A stretch of DNA of 64,000 nt. Origin: Sphingomonas glaciei. GTDB lineage: Bacteria > Pseudomonadota > Alphaproteobacteria > Sphingomonadales > Sphingomonadaceae. Below the pieces are notes generated by a model. That model worked only from the letters and a program-made list of their open reading frames with translations, had not been told where the DNA came from and made no database searches. The first letter of the stretch is position 1. Each line of letters opens with the position of its first letter. The DNA lies in contig NZ_CP097253.1 of NCBI RefSeq assembly GCF_023380025.1, forward strand, positions 1,488,001 through 1,552,000. Reading direction: 5' to 3'. Position numbers and translations under genes: made by a program. This document shows, one piece after another, positions 19,231 through 28,175 of the stretch.

Positions 19231-19467
19231 ATGCCGCAGGGTGACAAGAGCGCCTATACCGACAAGCAGCGCCGCAAGGCCGCCGAGATCGAGAAAAGCT
19301 ATGAGTCGCAAGGCCGTCCGGCGAAAGAGGCCGAGCGGATCGCCTGGGCGACGGTGAACAAGATGGATGGCGGCGGCAAGGAAGCCGGGTCTGGCCGATC
19401 GAGGAGTCGCAGCGAGGCCGCGAAGAAGGGCTGGGAGACGCGCCGGAAGAAGGCCGTTAAGTCGTAA
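19231..19467 (+). CDS. Small basic, charged protein of unknown function
   Basis: A 78-residue hydrophilic protein: an N-terminal helical region rich in Lys/Glu (SAYTDKQRRKAAEIEKSYES), then RPAKEAERIAWATVNKMDGGGKEAGSG, then a Ser/Arg/Lys tail with a KKGWETRRKK end. Homologues in many proteobacteria share the WATVNK-x-GGG core and have been labelled plasmid stabilisation or stress-related proteins without firm evidence. ATG 19231 follows GGAGAG. The downstream MFS start is 3 nt after its stop, so they are likely co-transcribed. Confidence 0.7.
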   Translation: MPQGDKSAYTDKQRRKAAEIEKSYESQGRPAKEAERIAWATVNKMDGGGKEAGSGRSRSRSEAAKKGWETRRKKAVKS

Positions 19468-19469
19468 AG

Positions 19470-20657
19470 GTGAACGCCGCCGGCTCCCGCCCCCGCCTCC
19501 CCCGCTCGGTCTGGGTGCTCGGCTTTGTCAGCCTCTTCATGGACCTGTCGAGCGAGATATTTCACGCGTTGCTACCCCTATTCGTGACGGTGACGCTGGG
19601 GGCCAGCGTGGCGGTGCTCGGCGCGATCGACGGGGTGGCCGAAGCGACCGCGAGCTTCGCCAAGCTGGCCGGCGGGCGACTGAGCGACCGGCAGGGCAAG
19701 CGCAAGCCTTGGATCCTCGCCGGCTACGGAATGGCGGCACTGACCAAGCCGCTGATGGCGCTGGCCGGATCGCCGCTGGCGGTGCTCGGTGCACGGCTGG
19801 TCGACCGCACCGCCAAGGGCCTACGCGGGGCCCCGCGTGACGCGCTGATCGCCGACGAAACGCCGCGCGAGAATCGCGGGGCCGCTTATGGGCTGAGGCA
19901 GAGCCTCGACACGGTCGGTGCCTTGCTGGCGCCGCTGGCCGCGGCGGGGCTGATGATCTGGTTGGCCGGCGACATCCGCAGCGTGTTCTGGATCGCGGTG
20001 ATTCCGGCCTTCGTGTCGGTCGCTATCGCCTTGTTCTTCCTGCGCGAGCCCGCGCGCGAGGGCCCGGCACCCGCTCGCCAGCCTGTGCTCGGAAGCTTCC
20101 GCGACGTCGACAGAAGCTGCCGGCGGATCATCCTGGTCGCCTTTCTATTCACGCTGGCGCGCTTCTCCGAAAGCTTCCTGGTTCTGAAGGCGGTCGAGGC
20201 GGGACTTAGCCTGACCCTCGCGCCGCTGGTGCTGGTGGTGTTCAACCTGTCCTACGTCCTGTTGTCTTACCCGGCCGGCGCCTTGTCCGACCGGCGCGAT
20301 CCGCGCGCGATCCTGACGGTCGGGATCGCGCTGCTGGTGGTCGGCAATGTCGTGCTGGCGACGACCGGCGGCCTGGCCGGGCTGGCGATCGGGGTCGGGC
20401 TGTGGGGCGCGCACATGGCGCTGACCCAGGGCCTGTTCGCGAAGCTGATCGCCGATGCCGCCCCGGCCGAGCTGCGCGCCACCAGCTTCGGCCTGTTCCA
20501 CGTCGCGACCGGCGCGGCGCTGCTGCTGGCGAGCCTTGCCGCCGGGATGCTCTGGGATCACGAGGGCTCGGCGGCGACCTTCCTGGCGAGCGCGGCGGTG
20601 GCGGCCGGGGCCGGTGTGATGCTGTGGCTCCTCCCGAACCGCGACGCGGCTGCGTGA
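19470..20657 (+). CDS. MFS transporter
   Basis: A 395-residue inner-membrane protein with about 12 hydrophobic helices. MFS signatures are GGRLSDRQGKRKPWILAGYG between helices 2 and 3 and the matching LSDRRDPRAIL in the second half. LRGAPRDALIADETPRENRGAAYGLRQSLDTVGALLAP is typical of a subfamily of drug or metabolite exporters. Substrate unknown. Start GTG 19470 lies immediately after the preceding stop. Confidence 0.85.
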   Translation: MNAAGSRPRLPRSVWVLGFVSLFMDLSSEIFHALLPLFVTVTLGASVAVLGAIDGVAEATASFAKLAGGRLSDRQGKRKPWILAGYGMAALTKPLMALAGSPLAVLGARLVDRTAKGLRGAPRDALIADETPRENRGAAYGLRQSLDTVGALLAPLAAAGLMIWLAGDIRSVFWIAVIPAFVSVAIALFFLREPAREGPAPARQPVLGSFRDVDRSCRRIILVAFLFTLARFSESFLVLKAVEAGLSLTLAPLVLVVFNLSYVLLSYPAGALSDRRDPRAILTVGIALLVVGNVVLATTGGLAGLAIGVGLWGAHMALTQGLFAKLIADAAPAELRATSFGLFHVATGAALLLASLAAGMLWDHEGSAATFLASAAVAAGAGVMLWLLPNRDAAA

Positions 20658-20729
20658 CGCGGGCGGCGCGTTCCCAGCAACGGGCGGCTGCGTTATGGTG
20701 ACGAGGGATTTCACGGGGGAGACTGAAAG

Positions 20730-21167
20730 ATGACGGACGTGACGCTTGGCGCCGAACGCAGTCCGACGCGCGGCTATTGGATCGGGGCCGTGCTCTCGGC
20801 CCTATGGATGGCGATCGGCTGCACCATGTACCTGATCGAGGTGACCCTCGACCCGGCGACGCTTGCGCCCGACGTGCGCGCGATGACCGAGGCCATTCCC
20901 GAGTGGATGTGGGCGGCCTTCGCCCTGTCGGTCTGGGTCGGGCTCGCCGGCGCGGTCATGCTGCTCCTCCGGCGCCGGCTGGCGGTGCCACTGATCGGCT
21001 TTTCGGTGCTTGCCGAGCTGGTGCAGAATTCGGCCTATGTGGTGGATCCCGAACTCAAGGCGGCAACGCCGGACGGCTCGCTGATCCTTCCGCTGGTTAT
21101 CACCGCCATCACCATCTGCGTGTTCCTGTTCGCCCTGAATGCGAGCCAGCGAGGAATCCTGCGTTGA
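20730..21167 (+). CDS. Four-helix membrane protein, unknown function
   Basis: A 145-residue protein with four predicted transmembrane helices (around residues 16-38, 58-80, 86-106 and 116-138) and short loops. No family recognised. GGGGGAGA precedes the ATG. The panB start codon overlaps its stop (TTGA), so it is in an operon with panB, although a metabolic link is not evident. Confidence 0.7.
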   Translation: MTDVTLGAERSPTRGYWIGAVLSALWMAIGCTMYLIEVTLDPATLAPDVRAMTEAIPEWMWAAFALSVWVGLAGAVMLLLRRRLAVPLIGFSVLAELVQNSAYVVDPELKAATPDGSLILPLVITAITICVFLFALNASQRGILR

Positions 21168-22033
21168 GCACCTTTACCCTCGACACGGCGACCAGCCGCG
21201 CCACTCCGTCACCCGTTCCCGGCAAGCGGATGACGGTGCCGGGGATCAAGGGTCGCAAGAAGGACGGCACGACCGAGCGGCCGATCGTGATGCTGACCGC
21301 CTACACCATGCGGACCGCGCAATTGCTCGATCCGCATTGCGACCTGTTGCTGGTCGGGGACAGCCTTGGGCAGGTGATCTACGGCCTGCCCTCCACCGTG
21401 CCGGTGACGCTGGAGATGATGTGCGCTCATGGCGCCGCGGTGGTGCGCGGCAGCTGGCATGCGCTGGTCGCGGTCGACATGCCGTTCGGAAGCTATGAAG
21501 CGAGCCCCGAGCAGGCCTTCGCCAGCGCCGCGCGGGTGATGAAGGAAACCGGCTGCGCGGCGGTCAAGCTGGAGGGCGGCGAGGCGATGGCGCCGACCAT
21601 CCGCTTCCTGGCCGAGCGCGGGATCCCGGTGATCGCCCATGTCGGGCTCACCCCGCAGGCAGTGAACGCGCTCGGCGGCTATGGCGCACGCGGGCGAAGT
21701 GAGGCGGAAGCGGCGAAGATCCTGCGCGATGCGCAAGCGGTGGCCGACGCCGGCGCCTTTGCCGTCGTGCTGGAAGGCGTGATGGAGGATCTGGCGACCG
21801 AAATCACCGGCAAGGTCGCGATTCCGACCATCGGCATCGGTGCCTCGGCGGCCTGCGACGGGCAGGTGCTGGTGACCGAGGACATGCTTGGCCTGTTCGA
21901 GCGCACACCGCGTTTCGTGAAGCGCTACGACGACCTTGCGACCCGCATCGGCGAAGCGGTGGAGCGCTATGCCGGGGAGGTCCGCGACCGCAGCTTCCCC
22001 ACCGCCGACCAGACCTACCGGCCGAAGACCTAG
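21164..22033 (+). CDS. panB: 3-methyl-2-oxobutanoate hydroxymethyltransferase
   Basis: A 289-residue enzyme that makes ketopantoate in the pantothenate/CoA pathway. Signatures: [28 protein letters not shown] with the metal-binding Asp, [28 protein letters not shown] with the catalytic pocket Lys/Glu, HVGLTPQ and [38 protein letters not shown] assign TTG 21164, which overlaps the upstream stop and has GAGGAA 7 nt before it. ATG 21230 would give a shorter enzyme closer to the E. coli length. Confidence 0.95.
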   Translation: MSTFTLDTATSRATPSPVPGKRMTVPGIKGRKKDGTTERPIVMLTAYTMRTAQLLDPHCDLLLVGDSLGQVIYGLPSTVPVTLEMMCAHGAAVVRGSWHALVAVDMPFGSYEASPEQAFASAARVMKETGCAAVKLEGGEAMAPTIRFLAERGIPVIAHVGLTPQAVNALGGYGARGRSEAEAAKILRDAQAVADAGAFAVVLEGVMEDLATEITGKVAIPTIGIGASAACDGQVLVTEDMLGLFERTPRFVKRYDDLATRIGEAVERYAGEVRDRSFPTADQTYRPKT

Positions 22034-22130
22034 CCGCTTCGCCCAAAACTGGTTAGGGAGCCCGATCTTCAAGCTCTCGTTCATCGGGCCCAGCCAATGA
22101 GCGTTTCACTGCATCGACACGAGGACTGAC

Positions 22131-22826
22131 TTGGCACTAGCGCCCGGAGAAACCAGCGACACGTTCATCCGCGAGGTCGACGAGAGCCTTCGTCGCGACC
22201 AGGCGGAGGCGGTGTTCAAGCGCTACGGCACGTGGATCATCGCCGCGGCCGTGCTGCTTCTCGTCGCCGCCGGGGGCTTCCTGTTCTGGAAGAACCAGCA
22301 GGCCGAGCAGGCCGCCGTCAACAGCGAGCAGTTTTCTGCGATCCTGACCGAGGTCGGCGAGGGCAAGAGCAGCGACGACATCGCGCGCAAGCTCGACGTG
22401 TTGGCGGCCGAGGGCAACGGCTCGATGTCGGGCGCAGCGCGCCTGACCCGCGCCGCGCTGGCACTGCAGAAGAGCGATCGCGCGGCCGCCATCGCCCAGT
22501 ATCGCGGGCTGATGGACGACGGCGACGTGCCGCAGACGGTGCGCGACACCGCGTCGATCCGCCTGACCCAGCTCGAATTCGACAGCCTCCAGCCGCAGCA
22601 GGTGATCGAGCGCCTGGCCCCGCTCGCGGTCAAGGACAGTGCCTGGTATGGCTCGGCCGGCGAACTGACCGCGTTGGCGATGATCAAGGCTAATCGCCGC
22701 CGCGAGGCCGCCAGCCTGCTGACCGGCATTGCCGCCGACACCAACGTTCCCGCTTCCCTTCGCGCCCGCGCCGAGCAGCTCGCCGCGGGCCTTTCCATCC
22801 CGGCCGCCCCCGCGGCGGCCCGTTGA
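22131..22826 (+). CDS. YfgM-like membrane-anchored TPR protein
   Basis: A 231-residue protein with a cytoplasmic N-terminus, one transmembrane helix at about 34-53 (WIIAAAVLLLVAAGGFLFW) and a periplasmic helical TPR-like domain. It matches the YfgM/ancillary SecYEG translocon subunit family (tetratricopeptide-like, PF09976 type). The gene stands just before bamB and der, as yfgM-bamB-der does in E. coli, which supports the call. TTG 22131 follows GAGGA. The role is probably periplasmic chaperoning of exported proteins; this is inferred from the family. Confidence 0.85.
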   Translation: MALAPGETSDTFIREVDESLRRDQAEAVFKRYGTWIIAAAVLLLVAAGGFLFWKNQQAEQAAVNSEQFSAILTEVGEGKSSDDIARKLDVLAAEGNGSMSGAARLTRAALALQKSDRAAAIAQYRGLMDDGDVPQTVRDTASIRLTQLEFDSLQPQQVIERLAPLAVKDSAWYGSAGELTALAMIKANRRREAASLLTGIAADTNVPASLRARAEQLAAGLSIPAAPAAAR

Positions 22827-22842
22827 GGACTGATCTAGCCCG

Positions 22843-24162
22843 ATGATCCGCAAAGTCGTAACCCTCGCCCTCGCCGCCAGCATGCTGGCCGGATGCGGCA
22901 TAGTCGGTAAGTCCCGTCCCAAGACTCCGGTCGTCGGCGACCGCGTGTCGGTGCTGTCGACCGACCCCGACGTGCAGGTCGATCCGGCCACGGCCGCCCT
23001 GCCCTTCTCCATCCCCGAAGCGGCGGTGAATCCGAGCTGGAACCAGCCGGGCGGCACCCCGTCCAAGTCGGCCGGGCACCCGGCGCTGGGTGCCAGCCTG
23101 GCCGAAGCGTGGAACGTGTCGATCGGCCAGGGCACCACGGTCGATTCGCGCCTTGCCGCGCCGCCGGTGATCTCGGGCGGCACCGTCTACACCGTCGACA
23201 CCAGCGCCACCGTCCGCGCGTTCGACGCCGCGACCGGGGGCCAGCGCTGGGCGGCTCAGTTCGGAACCGAGCGCGGCAACAATGCCTCCCTGTTCGGCGG
23301 CGGAGTCGCGGTCGAAGGCGACCGGGTGTTCGCGACCAACGGGCTTGGCTTCGTCACCGCCCTCAGCACCGCCAACGGCGCCAAGCTGTGGGAGGTGCGG
23401 CCGGGCGGTCCGCTTCGCGGCGGGCCGACGGTGGTCGGCGACACGCTGTACGTGATGAGCCAGGACAACCAACTCTACAGCCTCAAGACCGCCGACGGCG
23501 GGACCAACTGGTCGGCGACCGCTGCTGTCGAGATCGCCGGAGTGTTCGGCACCGGGGCCCCGGCGTTCGAGCGCGGCACGGTGGTGGCCGGCTTCTCGAG
23601 CGGCGAACTCAACGCCTATCGCTTCGAGAACGGCCGCCTGGTGTGGCAGGACGCGCTGTCGCGCACCTCGATCTCGACCAGCGTTGCGACGCTGAGCGAC
23701 ATCGACGCCTCGCCGGTGATCGACAATGGCCAGGTGTTCGCGCTCGGCCAGGGTGGACGGATGGTCGCGCTCGACCTGGTCAGCGGGCAACGGATCTGGG
23801 AACTGAACCTGGCCGGCATCGCCACCCCGTGGATCGCCGGCGAGTGGCTGTTCGCGGTGACCGACGACGCCAAGCTGATGGCGATCAGCCGCAACAACGG
23901 CAAGATCCGCTGGATCAACCAGCTGCCCGCGTTCGAGAATCCCAAGGGCAAGAGGGGTCCGATCAGCTATGTCGGCCCGGTGCTGGCCGGCGGGCGGCTG
24001 ATCCTGGCCGGGAGCAACGGCGTGATGGTCAACATCGACCCCGCGACCGGTGCGTTCCAGAGCCAGACCAATGTCGGTGCCTCGGTCAGCCAGGAGCTGT
24101 CGGTCGCCAACAACACGCTCTACGTGCTCGACGACAGGGGCCGGCTGCACGCCTACCGCTGA
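22843..24162 (+). CDS. bamB: Outer membrane assembly lipoprotein BamB
   Basis: A 439-residue lipoprotein of the BAM complex that inserts beta-barrel proteins in the outer membrane. Lipobox MLAGC (Cys18). The mature part is a PQQ-type beta-propeller with repeats such as VYTVDTSATVRAFDAATGGQRWAAQF, VFATNGLGFVTALSTANGAKLWEV, VYVMSQDNQLYSL-like blades and VFALGQGGRMVALDLVSGQRIWEL. It lies 16 nt after the yfgM-like gene and 57 nt before der. Confidence 0.95.
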   Translation: MIRKVVTLALAASMLAGCGIVGKSRPKTPVVGDRVSVLSTDPDVQVDPATAALPFSIPEAAVNPSWNQPGGTPSKSAGHPALGASLAEAWNVSIGQGTTVDSRLAAPPVISGGTVYTVDTSATVRAFDAATGGQRWAAQFGTERGNNASLFGGGVAVEGDRVFATNGLGFVTALSTANGAKLWEVRPGGPLRGGPTVVGDTLYVMSQDNQLYSLKTADGGTNWSATAAVEIAGVFGTGAPAFERGTVVAGFSSGELNAYRFENGRLVWQDALSRTSISTSVATLSDIDASPVIDNGQVFALGQGGRMVALDLVSGQRIWELNLAGIATPWIAGEWLFAVTDDAKLMAISRNNGKIRWINQLPAFENPKGKRGPISYVGPVLAGGRLILAGSNGVMVNIDPATGAFQSQTNVGASVSQELSVANNTLYVLDDRGRLHAYR

Positions 24163-24219
24163 GCGGGAGGCGCGGGCGTCAGGCTCGCATTGAGACAGGT
24201 CTTGGGCTAGGCGCACGCC

Positions 24220-25584
24220 ATGCCCCAACCCATCGTTGCCATCGTCGGACGTCCCAACGTCGGCAAATCCACCCTATTCAATCGCCTCGTCGGCAAGCGC
24301 GTGGCGCTGGTCGACGATCGTCCGGGCGTGACCCGCGACCGGCGGATGGGCGACGGGCAGCTGCTCGGGCTCGAGTTCCAGGTGATGGACACCGCCGGTT
24401 TCGAGGACGAGGATCCGGCCAGCCTTCCGGGCCGGATGCGGCGCTCGACCGAAGCTGCGGTGCGCGAGGCTGACGCGGCGCTGTTCCTGATCGACGCGCG
24501 CGAAGGCGTCACCCCGCTCGACGAGGAGATCGCCCGCTGGTTGCGTCAGGAAGACACGCCGGTGATCGTCGCTGCCAACAAGGCCGAGGGACGGCAAGGC
24601 GAGAGCGGACGCTTGGAAGCCTTTTCGCTCGGCTTCGGTGAGCCGATCGCGCTCTCCGCCGAGCATGGCGAAGGTCTGGTCGACCTGTTCGAATCGCTCC
24701 GCCCGCATGTCGAGCGCGAGGAAGTGGAGGTCGAGGAGGTCGATCTCGAGGACCCGTTGCGTCCCCTGCATATGGCGGTGGTCGGACGTCCGAACGCGGG
24801 CAAGTCGACGCTGGTCAACAAGATGCTGGGCGAGGACCGGATGATCACCGGGCCCGAAGCCGGGATTACCCGCGATTCAATCAGCACCGACTGGGAGTGG
24901 ACCTCGCCCGATGGTGAGACCCGCAAGGTCAAGCTGGTCGACACCGCGGGCCTGCGCAAGCGCGCCAAGGTCGACGACAAGCTCGAGTGGCTTTCGGCGC
25001 AGGACACCCGCCGCGCGATCGACATGGCCGAGGTCGTCGTGCTCCTGCTCGACGCCACCCGCGGGCTGGAAGTGCAGGACCTCAAGATCGCCAGCGCGGT
25101 GATCGAGGAAGGCCGGGCGCTGGTCGTCGCGGTCAACAAGTGGGACGTGGCCGAGCATGCCTCGTCCCTGTTCAACGGGATCAAGGCGGCGCTGGAAGAG
25201 GGCCTGAGCCAGCTCAAGGGCGTGCCGGTGCTGACCGTGTCGGCGGTGACCGGCAAGGGTATCGACCAATTGATCGGCGCGGCCTTCACCTTGCGCGAGG
25301 GCTGGAACCGGCGCGTGTCGACCGGCGAGCTCAACCGCTGGTTCGAGGGCGCGGTCGAGCAGAACCCGCCCCCGGCGCCAGGCGGCAAGCGGATCAAGCT
25401 GCGCTACATCACCCAGATCAAGTCGCGCCCGCCGACCTTCGTGGTGTTCGGGACCAGGGTCGACCAGCTGCCCGAAAGCTATCGCCGCTACCTGCTCAAT
25501 TCGCTGCGCAAGCAGTTCGATCTGGGCGCCGTTCCTCTACGCATGACCCTGCGCGCGACCAAGAATCCGTTCGACCAAAAATAA
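24220..25584 (+). CDS. der: Ribosome biogenesis GTPase Der (EngA)
   Basis: A 454-residue protein with two tandem GTPase domains and a KH-like C-terminus, required for 50S assembly. First G1 is GRPNVGKSTLFN (residues about 8-19) with DTAGFEDED; second is GRPNAGKSTLVN (about 190-201) with DTAGLRKRAKVDDKLEWLS and VNKWDVAE. The C-terminal KH-like domain shows KLRYITQIKSRPPTFVVF. Tandem G domains are unique to Der. Confidence 0.98.
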   Translation: MPQPIVAIVGRPNVGKSTLFNRLVGKRVALVDDRPGVTRDRRMGDGQLLGLEFQVMDTAGFEDEDPASLPGRMRRSTEAAVREADAALFLIDAREGVTPLDEEIARWLRQEDTPVIVAANKAEGRQGESGRLEAFSLGFGEPIALSAEHGEGLVDLFESLRPHVEREEVEVEEVDLEDPLRPLHMAVVGRPNAGKSTLVNKMLGEDRMITGPEAGITRDSISTDWEWTSPDGETRKVKLVDTAGLRKRAKVDDKLEWLSAQDTRRAIDMAEVVVLLLDATRGLEVQDLKIASAVIEEGRALVVAVNKWDVAEHASSLFNGIKAALEEGLSQLKGVPVLTVSAVTGKGIDQLIGAAFTLREGWNRRVSTGELNRWFEGAVEQNPPPAPGGKRIKLRYITQIKSRPPTFVVFGTRVDQLPESYRRYLLNSLRKQFDLGAVPLRMTLRATKNPFDQK

Positions 25585-25619
25585 CCTCGCCTTTACTCCT
25601 CCGCAGCTAGACCCTCCGG

Positions 25620-26078
25620 ATGCAGCATGAGGTGAACAACTTGCCCGAGGGTAGCGCCGACGTCGTCGACTGGGCGCATTTCGAGAAAGCGCGGGGCGAA
25701 CTCGGCCCCGGGTTCATCCGCATCCTGTCCTATTTCCGCGAGGACGGGGTGAAGTCGGTCGCGGCGATCGAGCAGGCGATGCGCGAGGCGAACACCGTGG
25801 CGCTGGTGATGCCCGCCCACACCATCAAGGGCGAGGCCCGCCAGTTCGGGGCCGAGCCGCTGGCCAAGGCCGCCGAGCTGATCGAATCGACCGCCCGGCT
25901 GTGCATCGAAACCCAGCGGTTTCCGGATGAACTGGTCGCCGACGTGGTGAAGCTGCGCAGCTTGTTCGACCAGACGATCCAGCTGTTCGACCAGGCCACC
26001 AATCCTTTGCTCAGCCGCGGCGGCGGGGCCGGCGGGTTCGGCCGCAAGTCGGCCAATCAGGGCTTCGGCCGGATCTAG
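25620..26078 (+). CDS. Hpt-domain phosphotransfer protein
   Basis: A 152-residue cytoplasmic protein with a histidine phosphotransfer four-helix bundle. The active site His67 is in MPAHTIKGEARQFGAEPLAKAAELIE. It probably relays phosphate between a hybrid kinase and a receiver. A C-terminal Gly-rich tail (RGGGAGGFGRKSANQGFGR) is unusual. The only receiver in the window is the single-domain protein 10 kb away; a link is speculative. Its 3' end overlaps the convergent DUF418 gene by 4 bp. Confidence 0.85.
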   Translation: MQHEVNNLPEGSADVVDWAHFEKARGELGPGFIRILSYFREDGVKSVAAIEQAMREANTVALVMPAHTIKGEARQFGAEPLAKAAELIESTARLCIETQRFPDELVADVVKLRSLFDQTIQLFDQATNPLLSRGGGAGGFGRKSANQGFGRI

Positions 26079-27307
26079 GCCCGGTCGAGCCGCCGCAGCG
26101 GTTCGACCCGCCAGTTGGTCAGGCTGCGCCAGGCCCATTCGAGCGGGCCGTAGCGGAAGCGCTCGAGCCACGGCTTGCTCCATAGCAGCATGACCGCCCA
26201 GGCGGCGATCACCACCAATAGCAGCTCCACGCGGCCGAGGCTGGCGTAAAGGCCAAGGCCCCACCCGTAGAAGATCCCCGTCATCACGATCGAGGTGCCG
26301 AGGTAGTTGCTGAACGCCGCGCGGCCGGCGGCGGCAATCCGCTCGACCAGCGGGCCGCCGTTGCGGGTCGCGAGGATGATCAGGCAGGCGAAGGCGGTGA
26401 CCATCAGCGGGCGCACTGGCGCGGCCGCGGCGAAAGCCCACATGAATACGGCCGACGCCGCCCATTCCGAGCGGAACAGGAAGCGCAGGGCGACGAGATA
26501 GACCGGGAGCGCGACGGCGAGGCAGATCAGCGCCCACTTCAGCAGGCGGCGATTGTCCCATGCGCCGGTCAGCAGACCGGTCTTCAGTGCGGCCATGCCG
26601 AGCAGCATGTAGGCGAGCGTTTCCCACCCGAAGGCGAAGATTCCGACCACCGGGAATATGGCCTTCTCGGTAACCTGGTGATGGACGAGTGCGGTCCAGG
26701 GGCCTCGATAAAGGGCGATCGCCTCGGCCCGTCGCGCAGTGCTCGGCATGATCGTGTCGCGGGTCAGCTCTTCCCAGGACTTGAGCTGCTCGGGCGTCGC
26801 GGTACCTGCAAAAACGGGTCCCTGCAGGTCGAAAGAATAAAACGTCATGGCGGCGAAGATGGCGAACTGGACCGCGACAAGGATCACCGCCGTGACGATG
26901 AGTGCGCGGGGGCTGGCACTGCGGAAGGCGAGCGCAAGGAAGCCGATCGCCGCATAGGTGATGAGGATGTCGCCCCACCAGATGAGGAAGAAGTGGGCGG
27001 CCCCGAACAGCAGCAGCCAGAACAGGCGGCGGCGGACCCGGCCCAGCGCCATGGTCTCGCTCATCAGCAGCAGCGAGGCGCCAAACAGGAAGGAAAACAG
27101 CCCGCGCATCTTGCCGTCGAACAGCAGGAAATTGCCGGCATAGGCGAGTAGGTCGCCGGTGCGCACCGCCACGGTCTGCGCCAGCGGATTGAAATAAGCG
27201 GCAGGCACGTCGGCAAAGGCGACGATGTTCATCGCGAGGATGCCCATCACCGCGACGCCGCGCACGATGTCGAGGGTGGCGATGCGTTCGCCCGTACCGA
27301 TTGTCAT
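26075..27307 (-). CDS. DUF418 family membrane protein
   Basis: A 410-residue multi-pass inner-membrane protein with about ten helices. The DUF418 type is shown by RIATLDIVRGVAVMGILAMNIVAFA at the N-terminus, FLLFDGKMRGLFSFLFGASLLLM, and the C-terminal VERIAAAGRAAFSNYLGTSIVMTGIFYGWGLGLY and RYGPLEWAWRSLT. Members of the family (for example YeiB) have no established function; the fold relates to acyltransferase-3-like membrane proteins. Confidence 0.88.
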   Translation of the reverse strand: MTIGTGERIATLDIVRGVAVMGILAMNIVAFADVPAAYFNPLAQTVAVRTGDLLAYAGNFLLFDGKMRGLFSFLFGASLLLMSETMALGRVRRRLFWLLLFGAAHFFLIWWGDILITYAAIGFLALAFRSASPRALIVTAVILVAVQFAIFAAMTFYSFDLQGPVFAGTATPEQLKSWEELTRDTIMPSTARRAEAIALYRGPWTALVHHQVTEKAIFPVVGIFAFGWETLAYMLLGMAALKTGLLTGAWDNRRLLKWALICLAVALPVYLVALRFLFRSEWAASAVFMWAFAAAAPVRPLMVTAFACLIILATRNGGPLVERIAAAGRAAFSNYLGTSIVMTGIFYGWGLGLYASLGRVELLLVVIAAWAVMLLWSKPWLERFRYGPLEWAWRSLTNWRVEPLRRLDRA

Positions 27308-27377
27308 GCGCTGTCCCCTGCCCTTGCCGGCAGAAGGGCGGAAGGCGGTCCCCGGGTCAAGCCCGAGGAGACAAGGA

Positions 27378-27860
27378 TCAGTGCGCTTCGGCCGCCTTGC
27401 TGTGAAGCTGGATGTAGTTCTGCAGGCCCATGCGGGCGATCATCTCGAACTGGGTTTCGAGGAAGTCGATATGCCCCTCCTCGTCGCGCAGCACTTCGAC
27501 GAACAGGTCGCGGCTGACATAGTCGCGGATCGAATCGCAATATTCCGCGCCCTCGCGATACATCTTGGCGGCTTCATATTCCGCCTCGAGGTCGGCCTTG
27601 AGGATCTCCTCGACCGTTTCGCCAATCCGCAGCCGGCCGAGCATCTGGAAGTTGGGCAACCCTTCGAGGAAGAGGATGCGTTCCGCGAAGCGGTCGGCAT
27701 GCTTCATCTCGTCGATGCTCTCATGCTTCTCGTAATCGGCGAGCTTATGCACCCCCCAATTGTCGAGCATGCGATAGTGCAGCCAATATTGATTGATGGC
27801 GGTCAGTTCCGCCTTGAGCGCTTCGTTGAGCAGCTCGATGACCTTGGGATCGCCCTTCAT
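27378..27860 (-). CDS. bfr: Bacterioferritin
   Basis: A 160-residue iron-storage subunit of the 24-mer haem-containing ferritin. The ferroxidase ligands are in place: Glu18 in [10 protein letters not shown], Glu51/His54 in IDEMKHADR (which also holds the haem-axial Met52), Glu in [12 protein letters not shown] and [10 protein letters not shown]. Length is standard. bfd lies 66 nt upstream on the same strand, its usual partner for iron release, with a perfect hairpin between them. Confidence 0.97.
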   Translation of the reverse strand: MKGDPKVIELLNEALKAELTAINQYWLHYRMLDNWGVHKLADYEKHESIDEMKHADRFAERILFLEGLPNFQMLGRLRIGETVEEILKADLEAEYEAAKMYREGAEYCDSIRDYVSRDLFVEVLRDEEGHIDFLETQFEMIARMGLQNYIQLHSKAAEAH

Positions 27861-27898
27861 GGCTCCGCTTCTATCAAGGTTGCAGGATCAAACGAAGC

Positions 27899-27924
27899 GC
27901 GAACGACTTGCAAGAGTCGTTCGC
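27899..27924 (-). terminator. Perfect inverted repeat between bfd and bfr
   Basis: GCGAACGACT and its reverse complement AGTCGTTCGC flank a 6-nt loop, starting 2 nt after the bfd stop. The minus-strand tail is GCTTCGTTTG. It could be a partial terminator. The GCGAA/TTCGC arms also resemble the putative iron-regulator site upstream of bfd. Confidence 0.55.
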
Positions 27925-27926
27925 AG

Positions 27927-28130
27927 TTAGGCGGCGACCTTGGCCGGATTGGCAGCGAGTGCGTCGCATTCTTCGGCGATGATCGCGCGAGCGAACGGAA
28001 GGCAGCTGCCGCACTTCACCTTGCATCCCTTGCGGGCATAGGCCTGGCCGACGCTGCAGGCGCCGGTGCGCGCGGCTTCCCGCACCTCGGTTTCGCGAAT
28101 CGCGTTGCAGCAGCAGACGATCATGCTCAT
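27927..28130 (-). CDS. bfd: Bacterioferritin-associated ferredoxin
   Basis: A 67-residue (2Fe-2S) protein that delivers electrons to bacterioferritin to release stored iron. The cysteine ligands expected from Bfd are Cys6 and Cys8 in IVCCCN, and Cys40 and Cys43 in KCGSC; Cys7 and Cys36 are extra. I chose ATG 28130; ATG 28124 (MIVCCCN) is equally possible. A 15-bp palindrome lies 15-29 nt upstream, consistent with Fur-type control, which would fit induction under iron starvation. Confidence 0.92.
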   Translation of the reverse strand: MSMIVCCCNAIRETEVREAARTGACSVGQAYARKGCKVKCGSCLPFARAIIAEECDALAANPAKVAA

Positions 28131-28144
28131 CTTGCTAATGGTAA

Positions 28145-28159
28145 TGCGAAGCGTTCGCA
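28145..28159. promoter_or_regulatory. Putative Fur-type operator upstream of bfd
   Basis: TGCGAA-GCG-TTCGCA is a perfect 15-bp palindrome immediately upstream of bfd. The identical 15-mer in the other orientation occurs at 38493-38507, upstream of a ferric-reductase-like gene. Iron control is inference from the two flanking genes. Confidence 0.6.
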
Positions 28160-28175
28160 AGTTGATTCGACGCGG

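Noticed and set aside
25593..26978. A 461-codon minus-strand frame across the Hpt and DUF418 genes.
   Set aside because: It overlaps two well-supported genes in other frames and shows only Arg/Gly/Pro-rich shadow composition.
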